A stretch of DNA of 64,000 nt. Source: Actinomycetes bacterium (GTDB lineage: Bacteria; Actinomycetota; Acidimicrobiia; Acidimicrobiales; RAAP-2). Below are positions 8,115 through 18,822 of this stretch, piece by piece. The notes beneath the pieces are model-generated. The model ran no database searches. It was not told where the DNA came from and worked only from the letters and a program-made list of their open reading frames with translations. Location of the stretch: the NCBI GenBank assembly GCA_021778895.1, contig JAJYBR010000005.1:97034-161033 (forward strand), in the 5' to 3' direction. Position 1 is the first letter of the stretch, and each line of letters opens with the position of its first letter. Both the position numbers and the translations under genes were made by a program.

Positions 8115-10454
8115 GTGACCAGAAGACTGACCCTCGCCGCGGTCGCGGCCCTGGGGATGGGCGTGCTGGTGGCGCCCGTGAGCGCACGGGCCAGCGAGCC
8201 GCGCGTGGCCGTCGCCCAGGCGGTCCCCCTGCCGCGCGGCGCCCAGCTGGTGAGCGGCTCGCTGCGCACGTCGTTCGACGTGGTGCTCGCCCAGCCCCGC
8301 GCGGCCGCGCTGCGCACGTTCCTGCGCGAGGTGAGCGACCCGTCCTCGCCCCAGTACCACCACTTCCTCACCACGGCCCAGTTCGCCGCGCGCTTCGGCG
8401 CGCCGGCCGCCGAGGTGGCCGCGGTGCGCCACTACTTCTCGTCCTACGGCGTCCACGTCGGCGCGCTCAGCCGGGGACACCTCGTCCTCCACCTGCGCGC
8501 CGACACCAGCGTCATCGCCCGCGCCTTCGCCACCTCGGTCGCGACCGTCCGCGTTGGCGCGCACCGCGCCGCCCAGTTCAGCGCGACGGCCACGCTGCCT
8601 CGCGCCATCGCCCACGACGTCGCCGCGGTCGATGGGCTGTCGACGGTTCGCACGCCCCACGCCCTGGGCCTGGCCCACAGCGCCACGGCGCACGCCACCT
8701 CCGCGAGCACCTGTGCGGCGGCGACCGGTGGGTCGTCGGCCACCGGCTCGACACCCAACGCCCTGGGCGGCTACAGCCTGCAGCAGCAAGGGGCGCTCTA
8801 CGGTCTCCAGTCGGCCTGGGCCCAGGGGAACGTCGGCACCGGCCAGACGATCGCCGTCTACGAGCTGGGCACCTACAACCCGAGCAACGTGGCCACGTAC
8901 TTGTCGTGCTACGGCCTGAGCGACCAGGTGCACAGCGTCCCGGTCGACGGCGGCGGCCCCAGCTCGTTCTCCGACGAGGCGACCCTCGACGTCGAAGAGG
9001 CCGCGGGCCTGGCGCCCGGAGCCACGGTCGACGTCTACACGGGCCCCAACAACTCGACGGGGCCCCTGGACATCTACCAAGCCATCGCCGACGCCAACAC
9101 GGCCAGCGTCGTGACGACGTCGTGGGGCACGTGTGAGGCGGACCCGTCGGGCGACCCGGCCGCCGAGCAGGCCGTCTTCGAGCAGATGGCCGCGCAGGGC
9201 CAGACGGTCATCGCGGCCGCGGGCGACAGCGGGTCCTCGGACTGCGCGGGCATCACCACCAACGCGCCCGCCGTCGACGACCCGGCGTCCCAGCCCTTCG
9301 TCACCGGTGTCGGCGGCCTGACGGTGTCCAGCATCAGCCCGCTCGTCCAGTCGGTGTGGAACGACGGCACGGGCAGCGGTGGCGGAGCCGGAGGCGGCGG
9401 CATCTCGGCACTGTGGTCACGCCCGAGCTGGCAAGTGGCCCCCGGGATCGCCGCCAACGAGACCCGCCGGCTCGTGCCCGACCTGTCGGTGATGGCGGAC
9501 CCGAGCACCGGATTCATCCAGTACTTCACGGGCAGCGGCGGCACCAACTGCGGCACGAACTGCGGCGGCGGGTGGTCGAGCATCGGCGGCACCTCCATCG
9601 GGTCGCCACTGGTCGCGTCCCTCGTCGCGGTCGGTGCCCAGGCCTGCGGCGTGCCGCGCCTCGGCTTCATCAACCCGACCCTGTACGCCATGGCGACGAC
9701 GGGGTTCATCGACGTGACCACCGGGTCCAACGACCTCTACGGCGTCGGGGTCTACAGCGCCGGTCCGGGCTACGACATGGCCTCGGGCCTCGGGAGCCCC
9801 AATCCGGCGACCTTCCTCGCCGGCCTGTGCCCGCCCCCCTTTGACCCCAGCGCGAGCACCGTCACCGTCGAGCCCCACGCCGTCGCGGCCAGCGAGCCGG
9901 TGACGGTCGCCGTGCACCTGGTGCGCAAGGACGGCTCACCCGAGTCCAACGCCACCGTGGAGTTCACGGCCCGCGCGAGCCAGGGCCTCGTGGTCTTCGA
10001 CGCCACGCGCTCGAGTGCGACGGGGACCGGCCGGGCGAGCTTCTCGGCCACCACCAACGCGGCGGGTCGTGCCTCGGTCAGCGTCCTCAGCACGATTCCC
10101 GGTCCGCTGGCGATCACCGTCACGTACCAGTCGACAGTCGTGGCCACCAAGACGGTCGACGTCGGCGCGGCCGACACCCGCACGTTCACGGCGCTCGCGC
10201 GTCCGCGCATCGTCCACGCTGCGAAGATCGCCGGCGGCGCCGTGCTGTCGGTGCGGTGGCCCAGCAACACGCGCGGCGCGCGGCTGCAGTACTCGCTCGA
10301 CGGCGGGCGCACGTGGATCACCTCACCAACCCGGGGTGCCCGCCTGGAGCTGCGCCGACTACGGCCGGGCGTCACCTACGCCGTAATCGTGCGTTACCAG
10401 GTGGCGAGCCAGATCAGCTCTCGCTCGCCGGTGCTGCGCATCCGCATCCCCTGA
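8115..10454 (+). CDS. Secreted S53 (sedolisin/kumamolisin) serine-carboxyl peptidase
   Basis: The 779-residue protein has a signal peptide (1-27), a pro-kumamolisin activation domain (about 40-175) and an S53 catalytic domain (about 215-572). The catalytic residues fit by motif and spacing: Glu288 and Asp292 in DEATLDVEE, Asp371 in AAGDSGSSD, and Ser494 in GGTSIGSP. Asp533 with the following GYDMASGLGSP forms the calcium site. Two beta-rich domains follow: an Ig-like segment (about 580-680) and a fibronectin III-like C-terminal part. S53 enzymes are active at acidic pH, so this is probably an extracellular digestive protease. The GTG start follows TAGGCT by 6 nt (leaderless). Confidence 0.93.
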   Translation: MTRRLTLAAVAALGMGVLVAPVSARASEPRVAVAQAVPLPRGAQLVSGSLRTSFDVVLAQPRAAALRTFLREVSDPSSPQYHHFLTTAQFAARFGAPAAEVAAVRHYFSSYGVHVGALSRGHLVLHLRADTSVIARAFATSVATVRVGAHRAAQFSATATLPRAIAHDVAAVDGLSTVRTPHALGLAHSATAHATSASTCAAATGGSSATGSTPNALGGYSLQQQGALYGLQSAWAQGNVGTGQTIAVYELGTYNPSNVATYLSCYGLSDQVHSVPVDGGGPSSFSDEATLDVEEAAGLAPGATVDVYTGPNNSTGPLDIYQAIADANTASVVTTSWGTCEADPSGDPAAEQAVFEQMAAQGQTVIAAAGDSGSSDCAGITTNAPAVDDPASQPFVTGVGGLTVSSISPLVQSVWNDGTGSGGGAGGGGISALWSRPSWQVAPGIAANETRRLVPDLSVMADPSTGFIQYFTGSGGTNCGTNCGGGWSSIGGTSIGSPLVASLVAVGAQACGVPRLGFINPTLYAMATTGFIDVTTGSNDLYGVGVYSAGPGYDMASGLGSPNPATFLAGLCPPPFDPSASTVTVEPHAVAASEPVTVAVHLVRKDGSPESNATVEFTARASQGLVVFDATRSSATGTGRASFSATTNAAGRASVSVLSTIPGPLAITVTYQSTVVATKTVDVGAADTRTFTALARPRIVHAAKIAGGAVLSVRWPSNTRGARLQYSLDGGRTWITSPTRGARLELRRLRPGVTYAVIVRYQVASQISSRSPVLRIRIP

Positions 10455-10505
10455 CCCGTCCGGAGGGACGCGGGGGCGATCTCGTAGACTCGAGACATTC
10501 GTTCT

Positions 10506-12773
10506 TTGCTCGCCGTGCCCCGACTTCGCGGCCGACGACCAGCGATGCTCCGGGTGATCCTGGGAGCGTCTCTGGCGGTGGTTGGCGTGCTCACCACGAT
10601 CACGCCGTCGCACGCCACGTCCCCCGCGCCCACAACCGCGCCGTCGAGCCTGCCCCTCTTCGCCTTCTCGGCCACGGGGACGGGAGCGCTTCCCTGGAAC
10701 GCGACCGCTCTGACGAGCCAGATCAACAACTCGAAGATGCTCGGCACCCCGCACGCGGCCAGCAACGGCAGCGTGGGCGCTCTGGCCTACCGCACCAAGG
10801 CGAACCAGATCGCGGTGATGACGCAGAGCGCCACGGGTGCCAGCTCGTGGCAGATCCTCACCTCCCACATCCACGCCCCCGCGCCGGCGGGTGACCCCGT
10901 GCCCTTCTTCGACCCGGCCGGCAACGTCGACGTCGCCTACGTCGACGCCACGGGCCGGCTTGTCCTGCTCACACCCAACGATCCGGTGAGCGCGCTGTGG
11001 CTGCACACCCACGGGGACGTGGCCTGGCGGCCCGAGGTCTCCACCGATCTCACCGACCTGACCGGTGTCACGGTGATGGGCGAGCCCAACGTGTTGGTCA
11101 ACGGGTCCACGCTCCTGATCACCGCGCGAACGAATCTCAAGATGGTCGAGCTCTTCTCGCTCACCTGGGACGCCGGCCAGCCGATCCCCTACCTCACGGC
11201 ACCCGCAGCGAACCTCACGCACCTCACCCGCGGCGCCCGCGCGTCGAGCGACCCCGTGATCGTGACCGACACGCCGATCCCGGCCGTGGCGGCCATCGGG
11301 ATGAACGGCGACCTGGCGCTCTTCACGACGAGTCCGGCCGTGCCGGGGGCGTGGATCGCCGAGGACCTGACGACCGCGACCGGCGGGTCACGCCTGGTGG
11401 GCGCGATCACCGCGGGCGCGTCCTCGCTCAGCGCCTACGTGGCCGGGCTGAACCGCCAGGGTGACGCCGAGATCTTCAGCGCTCCCGTGACCAGCCTCAA
11501 CCAGCCACCGATCCCGGTGCCCACGACCACGACCACGACCACGACCGTGCCACCCACCACCACGACGACGACGACGGCCACCACGACGACGCTCCCGGGC
11601 ACGACGACGATCCCCGGCACGACGACGACCACGGTTCCCGGATCGACGACCACGACCGTGCCGCCCACCACCACGACGACGGTGCCCAATCCCACGCTGA
11701 GTGCGCCCTGGTCGATGTATGACGTCATGTCGGCGACGCCGTCGGCACCACCGATGTCGGGGAACCTCTACCTCGACATCACGCCCACCCAGATCACGCT
11801 GGCGGGCGCCGCGGCGAACTGGGGCGACCTCTTCGCGCTCACCAGTTCCAGCGGCTACGCGCCCTGGAGCGCGACCGACGTCTCGGTGACCGCGGGGAGC
11901 CTGGCGCGCACGGTGGCCCCGAGCGTCACGGGCACCCAGGTCGGGTCCACGCTCACGCTCTACGCCGCCGGCGAAGGCACCCCCTCGCCCCAGGGCGTCG
12001 GCGTGTACGCCATCCCGAGCGCCCAGTGGACCCAGGCGGTCCTCGACGGCTGGCCGATCCTGAGTGAGACCGGCGGGCTCGGGACCACCTCGACTCCCTG
12101 GGTCGGGTGGGTCCACGCCACGAGCGTGACGGCGTCGCCCGACTACCTCATGGGCCAGAGCATCTACAACGGCCACCGGCGCGTGACCTGGCTGTCGTTC
12201 TGGACCGTCTCGGGTCCCCTGAGCGGGGAGACCCTGGCGCCAGCGACGTACTACTCCCACGGATTCACGGCCGGGGCCTGGGTCGCCACGCAGATCGACC
12301 AGTACCGCGCCCAAGGGCTCGGCCTCAAGCCCGACTGGGTGATCCTGGACCCGGAGGGCTACCCCGACGCCCACTCCGGCCTCGACGCCCCCGGCGGCTC
12401 GTCCAACGCCACGGTCGCCCGCTACGCCTCGTACTGGGCCGCCATGACCCAGGGCTGGGCCGCGGGCATCGCCTCGGTCGACCCGACCCTCAAGGCGGGC
12501 ATCTACGCCTCGCAGTACGAGTACCGCACCTACCAGCTGGCCAACTCGACCCTGCCGGCCTTCGTGGCCGTGGCCTTCGCCGGCGGCGGACCGCTGCCCG
12601 TCTACGGCAACAACGCGAACAACATCCGCGGGTTCATCGCCTTCAGCGCCTCGTGCTCGCCCACCGCGACGCTCCAGTCCGAGGAGTCGACACTCCTCAA
12701 CCCGCCCTGGGGCGGCCAGTTCAACACGCTCCAGTTCAACGCGGGCGTCTACTGCGCACCCGCACCGCTCTAG
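10506..12773 (+). CDS. Large secreted protein with Thr-rich linker and glycoside hydrolase-like C-terminal domain
   Basis: The 755-residue product has a signal peptide (MLRVILGASLAVVGVL... to SHAT). A repetitive beta-type N-terminal region of about 320 residues is followed by a Thr/Val/Pro linker (about 338-398, encoded by 11519-11694). The C-terminal region contains DWVILDPEGYPD, WAAGIASVDPTLKAGIYASQYEY and SACSP-like segments. Asp/Glu at strand ends suggest a TIM-barrel like the DUF1906/GH25-like lysozyme group, but this is inference. The start is uncertain: TTG 10506 or ATG 10545. A -10 TAGACT lies at 10485-10490. It probably acts outside the cell beside the S53 peptidase. Confidence 0.75.
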   Translation: MLAVPRLRGRRPAMLRVILGASLAVVGVLTTITPSHATSPAPTTAPSSLPLFAFSATGTGALPWNATALTSQINNSKMLGTPHAASNGSVGALAYRTKANQIAVMTQSATGASSWQILTSHIHAPAPAGDPVPFFDPAGNVDVAYVDATGRLVLLTPNDPVSALWLHTHGDVAWRPEVSTDLTDLTGVTVMGEPNVLVNGSTLLITARTNLKMVELFSLTWDAGQPIPYLTAPAANLTHLTRGARASSDPVIVTDTPIPAVAAIGMNGDLALFTTSPAVPGAWIAEDLTTATGGSRLVGAITAGASSLSAYVAGLNRQGDAEIFSAPVTSLNQPPIPVPTTTTTTTTVPPTTTTTTTATTTTLPGTTTIPGTTTTTVPGSTTTTVPPTTTTTVPNPTLSAPWSMYDVMSATPSAPPMSGNLYLDITPTQITLAGAAANWGDLFALTSSSGYAPWSATDVSVTAGSLARTVAPSVTGTQVGSTLTLYAAGEGTPSPQGVGVYAIPSAQWTQAVLDGWPILSETGGLGTTSTPWVGWVHATSVTASPDYLMGQSIYNGHRRVTWLSFWTVSGPLSGETLAPATYYSHGFTAGAWVATQIDQYRAQGLGLKPDWVILDPEGYPDAHSGLDAPGGSSNATVARYASYWAAMTQGWAAGIASVDPTLKAGIYASQYEYRTYQLANSTLPAFVAVAFAGGGPLPVYGNNANNIRGFIAFSASCSPTATLQSEESTLLNPPWGGQFNTLQFNAGVYCAPAPL
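11519..11694 (+). repeat. Low-complexity ACC/ACG repeat encoding a Thr-Val-Pro linker
   Basis: Runs of ACG/ACC triplets interspersed with GTGCCN and CCCGGC units encode a TTTTT/VPP/PGTTT linker. This is an in-frame low-complexity coding repeat, not a CRISPR. Such linkers separate domains in secreted actinobacterial proteins and are prone to length change. Confidence 0.85.
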
Positions 12774-12782
12774 GATGCGCCC

Positions 12783-13001
12783 GTGAGTCAGGACAGCTCC
12801 GCCAGCATCCGCGAGCGCCTACGTGCTCTGGCCCAGCCCCTGGTGGACACCGTGGACCAGCGGCTGAAGGGGCAGCTCGACGAACGCGTGGATCGGCGTG
12901 TCGACGCCGCCGTGAGCGACCGACTGACGGTCATTGAGCGCGCCGTCGCCGATCTGGACCGAGCGGTTCGCGAGCTCCAGGAGCGCCTGGACCAGCGCTA
13001 G
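12783..13001 (+). CDS. Small charged coiled-coil protein
   Basis: The 72-residue protein is rich in Arg, Asp, Glu and Leu with heptad spacing (for example VIERAVADLDRAVRELQERLDQ), which predicts a helix or coiled coil. No family is recognised. The GTG start is preceded by TAGGAT with a 6-nt gap. The TAG of this -10 element (12771-12773) is also the stop codon of the upstream secreted-protein gene. The stop overlaps the stop of the small minus-strand gene below. Codon bias and the promoter placement support it as real. Confidence 0.7.
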   Translation: MSQDSSASIRERLRALAQPLVDTVDQRLKGQLDERVDRRVDAAVSDRLTVIERAVADLDRAVRELQERLDQR

Positions 13002-13099
13002 CGGCGGCGGGCCCGGTCGTGCCCGATGGCCCAGCGCACCGCCAGCACGCCGACCGCGGCGAGGGCGACGAGGAACAGGCCGAAGACCACGACGAACAC
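12998..13099 (-). CDS. 33-residue single-span membrane protein
   Basis: A 33-codon frame begins GTG and encodes MFVVVFGLFLVALAAVGVLA, then a basic tail ending HDRARRR. This is one membrane span with a positively charged inside end. TAACGT (13106-13111) lies exactly 6 nt before the GTG, matching the leaderless pattern found across the window. Its TAG stop overlaps the opposing gene's stop. The function is unknown; small membrane regulators look like this. Confidence 0.6.
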   Translation of the reverse strand: MFVVVFGLFLVALAAVGVLAVRWAIGHDRARRR

Positions 13100-13146
13100 G
13101 GCGACACGTTAGGCACTGTCACAGTCGCCCACAACAGTGGGTCACC

Positions 13147-13920
13147 GTGAGCACCCTGGTTGACGAGCCCGCCGCCCCGACGAGCACCCGTTCGCCGCGC
13201 GCCGACGCCGAGCTCGTGGCGGCCCTGCGGGCCGAGCTGGTCGACCGCGTGGGCCGGCTGGTCATCTCGCACCCCCGCCCCGAGGGCACGCTCGCCGTCG
13301 CGCTCGCCGCTGGCGTCGGGGTGCGCGGCGTCGTGCCCATCGATACCGCACCGCTCGCCCGCCTGCGCGGGACCCTCATCGCACGGCTGATCCCGGTCGT
13401 CCTGGCCGGCGTCGGGCTCGCCGACCCCTTCGCCCAGGCCGTGAGCGCCTGGCGCGTGACGGGTCCCGCGCCCGCGCTGCTCGCCCACCTGCGAGCACTC
13501 GACGCCGAGGAGCGCGCCCGCCTGCACGCGGACGTCGCCGGCCACGCGCGCACGCTCGCCCGGTCGCTGGCCGAGCTGGCGGTCCCCGAGATCGCGCGCG
13601 TCGCCCAGCGCTGCGTGATCCCGGTCGTCTCCACGCCGGTCGTGCTCACCGACGCCCTCGACCTCGTGTGGTCCACCCCGGCGGGTCCCCACCTGCTCGA
13701 CGTGACCACCTCACCCCTGGGCCACGAGGCTGCGGCCCTCCGGGCGCTGCACGCGTTCGCGTGGACCCTGCGCACCGGACGCGTGCCGCGCACCAGCGCC
13801 AGTGTTTCGACCGCCACGGGCGAGCACGTGACCGACGAGGTGAGCGCCGCCACGCTCGCGGGGGCTCTCGATCTGGTCGTCGCGCAGGTCACCGCCCAGC
13901 TCGCGGGAGACGAGACGTGA
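13147..13920 (+). CDS. Unknown protein, first of a coupled pair
   Basis: The 257-residue protein is Ala/Arg/Leu-rich with no signal peptide. GTG 13147 is chosen because upstream codons in the open frame overlap other genes. The C-terminal half reads VVLTDALDLVWSTPAGPHLLDVTTS followed by helices. Its Asp-Leu-Val, strand, Leu-Asp-Val-Thr-Thr pattern recalls the core of PD-(D/E)XK nucleases (as in RecB/Cas4 families) but lacks the lysine, so this is only a weak resemblance. It overlaps the next gene by GTGA. I do not recognise the family. Confidence 0.65.
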   Translation: MSTLVDEPAAPTSTRSPRADAELVAALRAELVDRVGRLVISHPRPEGTLAVALAAGVGVRGVVPIDTAPLARLRGTLIARLIPVVLAGVGLADPFAQAVSAWRVTGPAPALLAHLRALDAEERARLHADVAGHARTLARSLAELAVPEIARVAQRCVIPVVSTPVVLTDALDLVWSTPAGPHLLDVTTSPLGHEAAALRALHAFAWTLRTGRVPRTSASVSTATGEHVTDEVSAATLAGALDLVVAQVTAQLAGDET

Positions 13921-14696
13921 GCGTCGACCTCGCCTACCTCGAGCCCGGGGTGGTCGCGTCACTCCTGACCCTCGACACCGAGCCCGAACTCTTGCCCCCC
14001 ACGCTCCCGGCTGCCCTGGCCCGCCGCCTGGGGGGACCCGAGGCCGGCCGCCGCCAGACCCTCGGCGCCTGGAGCGTCGAGCGGCGCGGGGCGCCGGCCA
14101 CCCCGTTCGCGTGGAGCACGGCGACGGCTCGTCGGGCCCTCGGTCGCAGCGCCCTGCGTCGGCTGGTCCGCGGCGACGACGGCACGCTCGGCGAGGCCCT
14201 GGCCCACGTGCTCGAGCACCGTCTCGACCGTGCCGCATCGGGCTACGCGGGCGCCGGGTCCCTCGGCGCGTGGCTGGCGGGCCTGGACACGTCCGGCCGC
14301 GTCACCGTCCTGGGTGCCGCGCGGGCGTGGGCCGTCTCGATGCTCGAGCTGACGCGCGGGATGGCGACGTGGTCGGTTCCCGAGTCTGACGCCTACTACG
14401 CCGTCGAGCGCTCGCGGGTCACCCTGCGCGGGCGGCGCGACGTCGTCGCGGCGCGATCGCTCGTCTGCGTGCGCGCGGGCCGCCCGAGCGCCACGGCCGG
14501 GGCGGGGCTCCGCGTCGACCTGCTGGTGGCCGGTCTGACGCACCCCACCGGCGAGCTGCCGGCCCAGATCGTGGGCGTCTGGCCGGACGCCGGGCTGGCC
14601 CTCAGCCTGCGCGCCAGCGTGGCCGACGCGCGCCGCGGCGCGCGCTACGTGCTGGCTGCCGCAGCCGCCGCGGGGGTCGTCGCGGCCGTCGCCTGA
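13917..14696 (+). CDS. Unknown protein, second of a coupled pair
   Basis: The 259-residue protein starts with GTG inside the stop of the preceding gene (4-bp overlap), so the two products are probably made in a fixed ratio and may interact. It is Ala/Arg-rich, mostly helical in appearance, with no signal peptide. The stretch YAVERSRVTLRGRRDVVAAR is the most distinctive part, and the end is an Ala/Val-rich helix. No catalytic motif is recognised. Codon bias is typical of its neighbours. It is followed 35 bp later by typA. Confidence 0.65.
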   Translation: MSVDLAYLEPGVVASLLTLDTEPELLPPTLPAALARRLGGPEAGRRQTLGAWSVERRGAPATPFAWSTATARRALGRSALRRLVRGDDGTLGEALAHVLEHRLDRAASGYAGAGSLGAWLAGLDTSGRVTVLGAARAWAVSMLELTRGMATWSVPESDAYYAVERSRVTLRGRRDVVAARSLVCVRAGRPSATAGAGLRVDLLVAGLTHPTGELPAQIVGVWPDAGLALSLRASVADARRGARYVLAAAAAAGVVAAVA

Positions 14697-14731
14697 CCGT
14701 CTGCGCCGTGGGCCACTAGCGTAGATGGGTC

Positions 14732-16561
<1,830 letters not shown>

Positions 16562-16571
16562 TCTCGTCGCC

Positions 16572-16656
16572 GGAGGGATGACAGAGCGGACGAATGTACC
16601 GGTCTTGAAAACCGGCGTGGGCTTGCCCACCGTGGGTTCGAATCCCACTCCCTCCG
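16572..16656 (+). tRNA. tRNA-Ser (anticodon TGA)
   Basis: This is a class II tRNA. The acceptor GGAGGGA pairs with TCCCTCC. The anticodon loop CTTGAAA gives TGA (codons UCA and, by wobble, other UCN). A long variable arm CGTGGGCTTGCCCACC and T-loop TTCGAAT are present. The discriminator is G; the next bases are CTG, so CCA is not encoded. The accessory-looking zinc-ribbon gene follows. Confidence 0.95.
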
Positions 16657-16734
16657 CTGGCTGTCCGGGCCCTGGGGACCACTCGTCTCCCTTGCGAGCC
16701 GCCATCTCTCGGCACAGGGCTCTTCGGGATCCCT

Positions 16735-18822
16735 CTAGAGAGGCGGCTGATAGCTATCTCCTGGTGGCAGCGGTGAACCTGATGCTTGGACGGCACGTCC
16801 GTTCCAGTGGTACGTCCAGGGCATGAGTGGTCCGTTGGGACAGCAAAATCCCGCGAAGTGGGACGTCCAGGTATCCCACGCAACCCGAATGTTCTGGGGA
16901 CCCGCCGCAGTCACGTTCGCATACTTGGCGTCCGGAGGAACGAGAACGGGTCCAAGTGGACGATATTTGCTCGATCCCGCCTGTCCCACCGCGGTGGTGT
17001 TGAAGAAGAAGACCAGGGCTTGGTAGCCATCCCCCGTCACGGTGACAGCGATCGCAATGAAGAGTCCGTGGCTGCCCGCTGACGTGACAACACCGGACAT
17101 CGGACAGCCCGTCTGGCTAAAAGCCGTGCAACTCCCGTACGCGGCATTGACGACAGCCTCGTCATGGGCGAGGTCCGGCGAACCGAAGGCGCTGCTCAGG
17201 AGTTCCGCGATTCCACTGGAGGTGATGCCTGCGCCAAAGAGCTGTTCGAGCTGGGGGCCGAGGGACCCCAATGACGGACGGTTGCTGCGCAACGCGTGAT
17301 CCATGCTGCTTTGGGCGGCGCTTCCCTCGGCGTTCATCTGGACGAGGTAGGGCTCCAGGTCACCGAAGCCACCCAAGATCCCCGAGGCAACGTGGGATTC
17401 CACGATGACGAGGTTGGTAACGTCAGCAGAGAAGGCGGGCATATTCATCGTGATCGTGCTCGCGTCATCGACCAACCCGGCACTGGTGATAGCCGAAACC
17501 GTCGTGGCACCCAGGAGTGTCGTCGTAGCCGCCGCGCCCAGGTAGGTGCCGGCTGTCCCCCCGGCCAGCGCCACGGTGTCTGCCGCGAGGTAGAACGCTC
17601 TTTGGGTCCCCGACAGGTCCGTCCGCGTGAGATCGGCGACGGTCTTGACCGCCATGGCCGACGCCGAGCACACCATGAGGGCCACGGGGACCACTCCGCC
17701 AACCCCGGTGCTCGCCACCGCAAGGGTGATGAGTGCGCCGATGGCGCAGGTGTCTGCCACTGCACCCGCAAGAGCCGAGACGGTCGGTGCAGCCTGCACC
17801 CAGGCCGGGGCAGCAGCGGAGAGACCCTGGCCGACCGGGGACAGGGTGATGGCCCTGGCCGCGTTCGCCAGATCCTGGTGGAGCGCGCCCACCGCGTGCT
17901 GGCCGCCGGCCACCACGGCGGCGACCCCCGTGAGCAAGGACTGAGACGCCGGGGCACTGGTCGGCGAGCCGGCATCTCGCAGAGCCCTCACGTCGCTCGC
18001 TGCTCTCGCCACGTCGCTCCGCAGGGTGGCCGCGATCCCCGAGAGATTGGGGAACCCGACCAGCACCGCACGCGCTGGCGTGGCGGAAGCGGCCAGGAGC
18101 AACGGGGATGCCTGCCCGGTCCACGGCACCGAGGTGACCCGCGATCGCACGGGCGCACCGGCCTGCATCGACGCCACCGCGCTCGTCATCGCTGAGATCA
18201 GCCTGCGGCTCTCGGGAGAGCCGAGAGCTTGGTGCACTGCGGCCCGCGCACCCGGGTCGGTCATGATCTCGCGAGCAGCGGTGAGGTCGGCCTGCGAAAC
18301 GGGGCCGAGTTGGTAGTCCGCTTGGTCGAGGAGGACCTGGGTGTATCCCAGAAGCACCGAGAGCTCGGCGGGGGTGGGAGGTTTCGGGAGTCCCCGGATT
18401 CGTGTCGCGAGCAGTGCCGCCTCGCCGTGCTCGGCTCGCGCGATCGCGGGGAACCGGGCCAAGGCGAGCCGGGCAGCATGACTCCAAGCACGTACCCCAG
18501 CACTCCCCGGAAGCTGAGCGGTGCGACCCGCCGACGCCGCCGGGTGGCTGCCGACCAGACCGCCGGCGACGAGGACCGGGACTGTCACCAGCGTCAGGAC
18601 GACAGAGGAGATCCTTGGCATCTTGCGGGCCCGCACCCGGGCACGGGAGACGCCTCCCCGCCGGTCACCCTCCGAGCGTGGGAAACCGGAGGCTGCGCTG
18701 CTGCTCGCCCGGAGAGCAGGAACCCTGCTCGACCAGCGCGGCGCTGCGCAGGAACCGCAGTATCTCGACTCGGCGGATACCGGCGCGCCACACGCAGAAC
18801 AGTCGATCACGAGCCCCCTCAC
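16735..18822 (-). CDS. Large zinc-ribbon membrane-anchored protein of unknown function
   Basis: The 695-residue protein starts (GTG) with a short zinc ribbon, CSACGAP...YCGSC (residues 8-25), and an Arg/Ser-rich stretch. A transmembrane helix at about 72-95 is followed by a long Ala/Ser/Thr-rich, probably extracytoplasmic region. The last 150 residues contain several Cys (GSCTAFSQTGC, FCCPNG) and a beta-rich domain. No known enzyme motif is seen. Codon usage is less GC-biased than in neighbours. With its place just after a tRNA-Ser gene, this suggests acquisition by transfer. Confidence 0.7.
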   Translation of the reverse strand: MRGLVIDCSACGAPVSAESRYCGSCAAPRWSSRVPALRASSSAASGFPRSEGDRRGGVSRARVRARKMPRISSVVLTLVTVPVLVAGGLVGSHPAASAGRTAQLPGSAGVRAWSHAARLALARFPAIARAEHGEAALLATRIRGLPKPPTPAELSVLLGYTQVLLDQADYQLGPVSQADLTAAREIMTDPGARAAVHQALGSPESRRLISAMTSAVASMQAGAPVRSRVTSVPWTGQASPLLLAASATPARAVLVGFPNLSGIAATLRSDVARAASDVRALRDAGSPTSAPASQSLLTGVAAVVAGGQHAVGALHQDLANAARAITLSPVGQGLSAAAPAWVQAAPTVSALAGAVADTCAIGALITLAVASTGVGGVVPVALMVCSASAMAVKTVADLTRTDLSGTQRAFYLAADTVALAGGTAGTYLGAAATTTLLGATTVSAITSAGLVDDASTITMNMPAFSADVTNLVIVESHVASGILGGFGDLEPYLVQMNAEGSAAQSSMDHALRSNRPSLGSLGPQLEQLFGAGITSSGIAELLSSAFGSPDLAHDEAVVNAAYGSCTAFSQTGCPMSGVVTSAGSHGLFIAIAVTVTGDGYQALVFFFNTTAVGQAGSSKYRPLGPVLVPPDAKYANVTAAGPQNIRVAWDTWTSHFAGFCCPNGPLMPWTYHWNGRAVQASGSPLPPGDSYQPPL

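Noticed and set aside
11519..11694. CRISPR-like or other array of short repeats
   Set aside because: The repeat is triplet-based, in frame and encodes a Thr-rich linker; there are no spacers. The 222-bp repeats at 55720-56385 are also coding.
12931..13692. 253-residue minus-strand frame opposite the unknown gene pair
   Set aside because: It is a shadow frame of low-complexity Arg/Gly/Asp; the real minus-strand gene here is the 33-codon frame in another phase.
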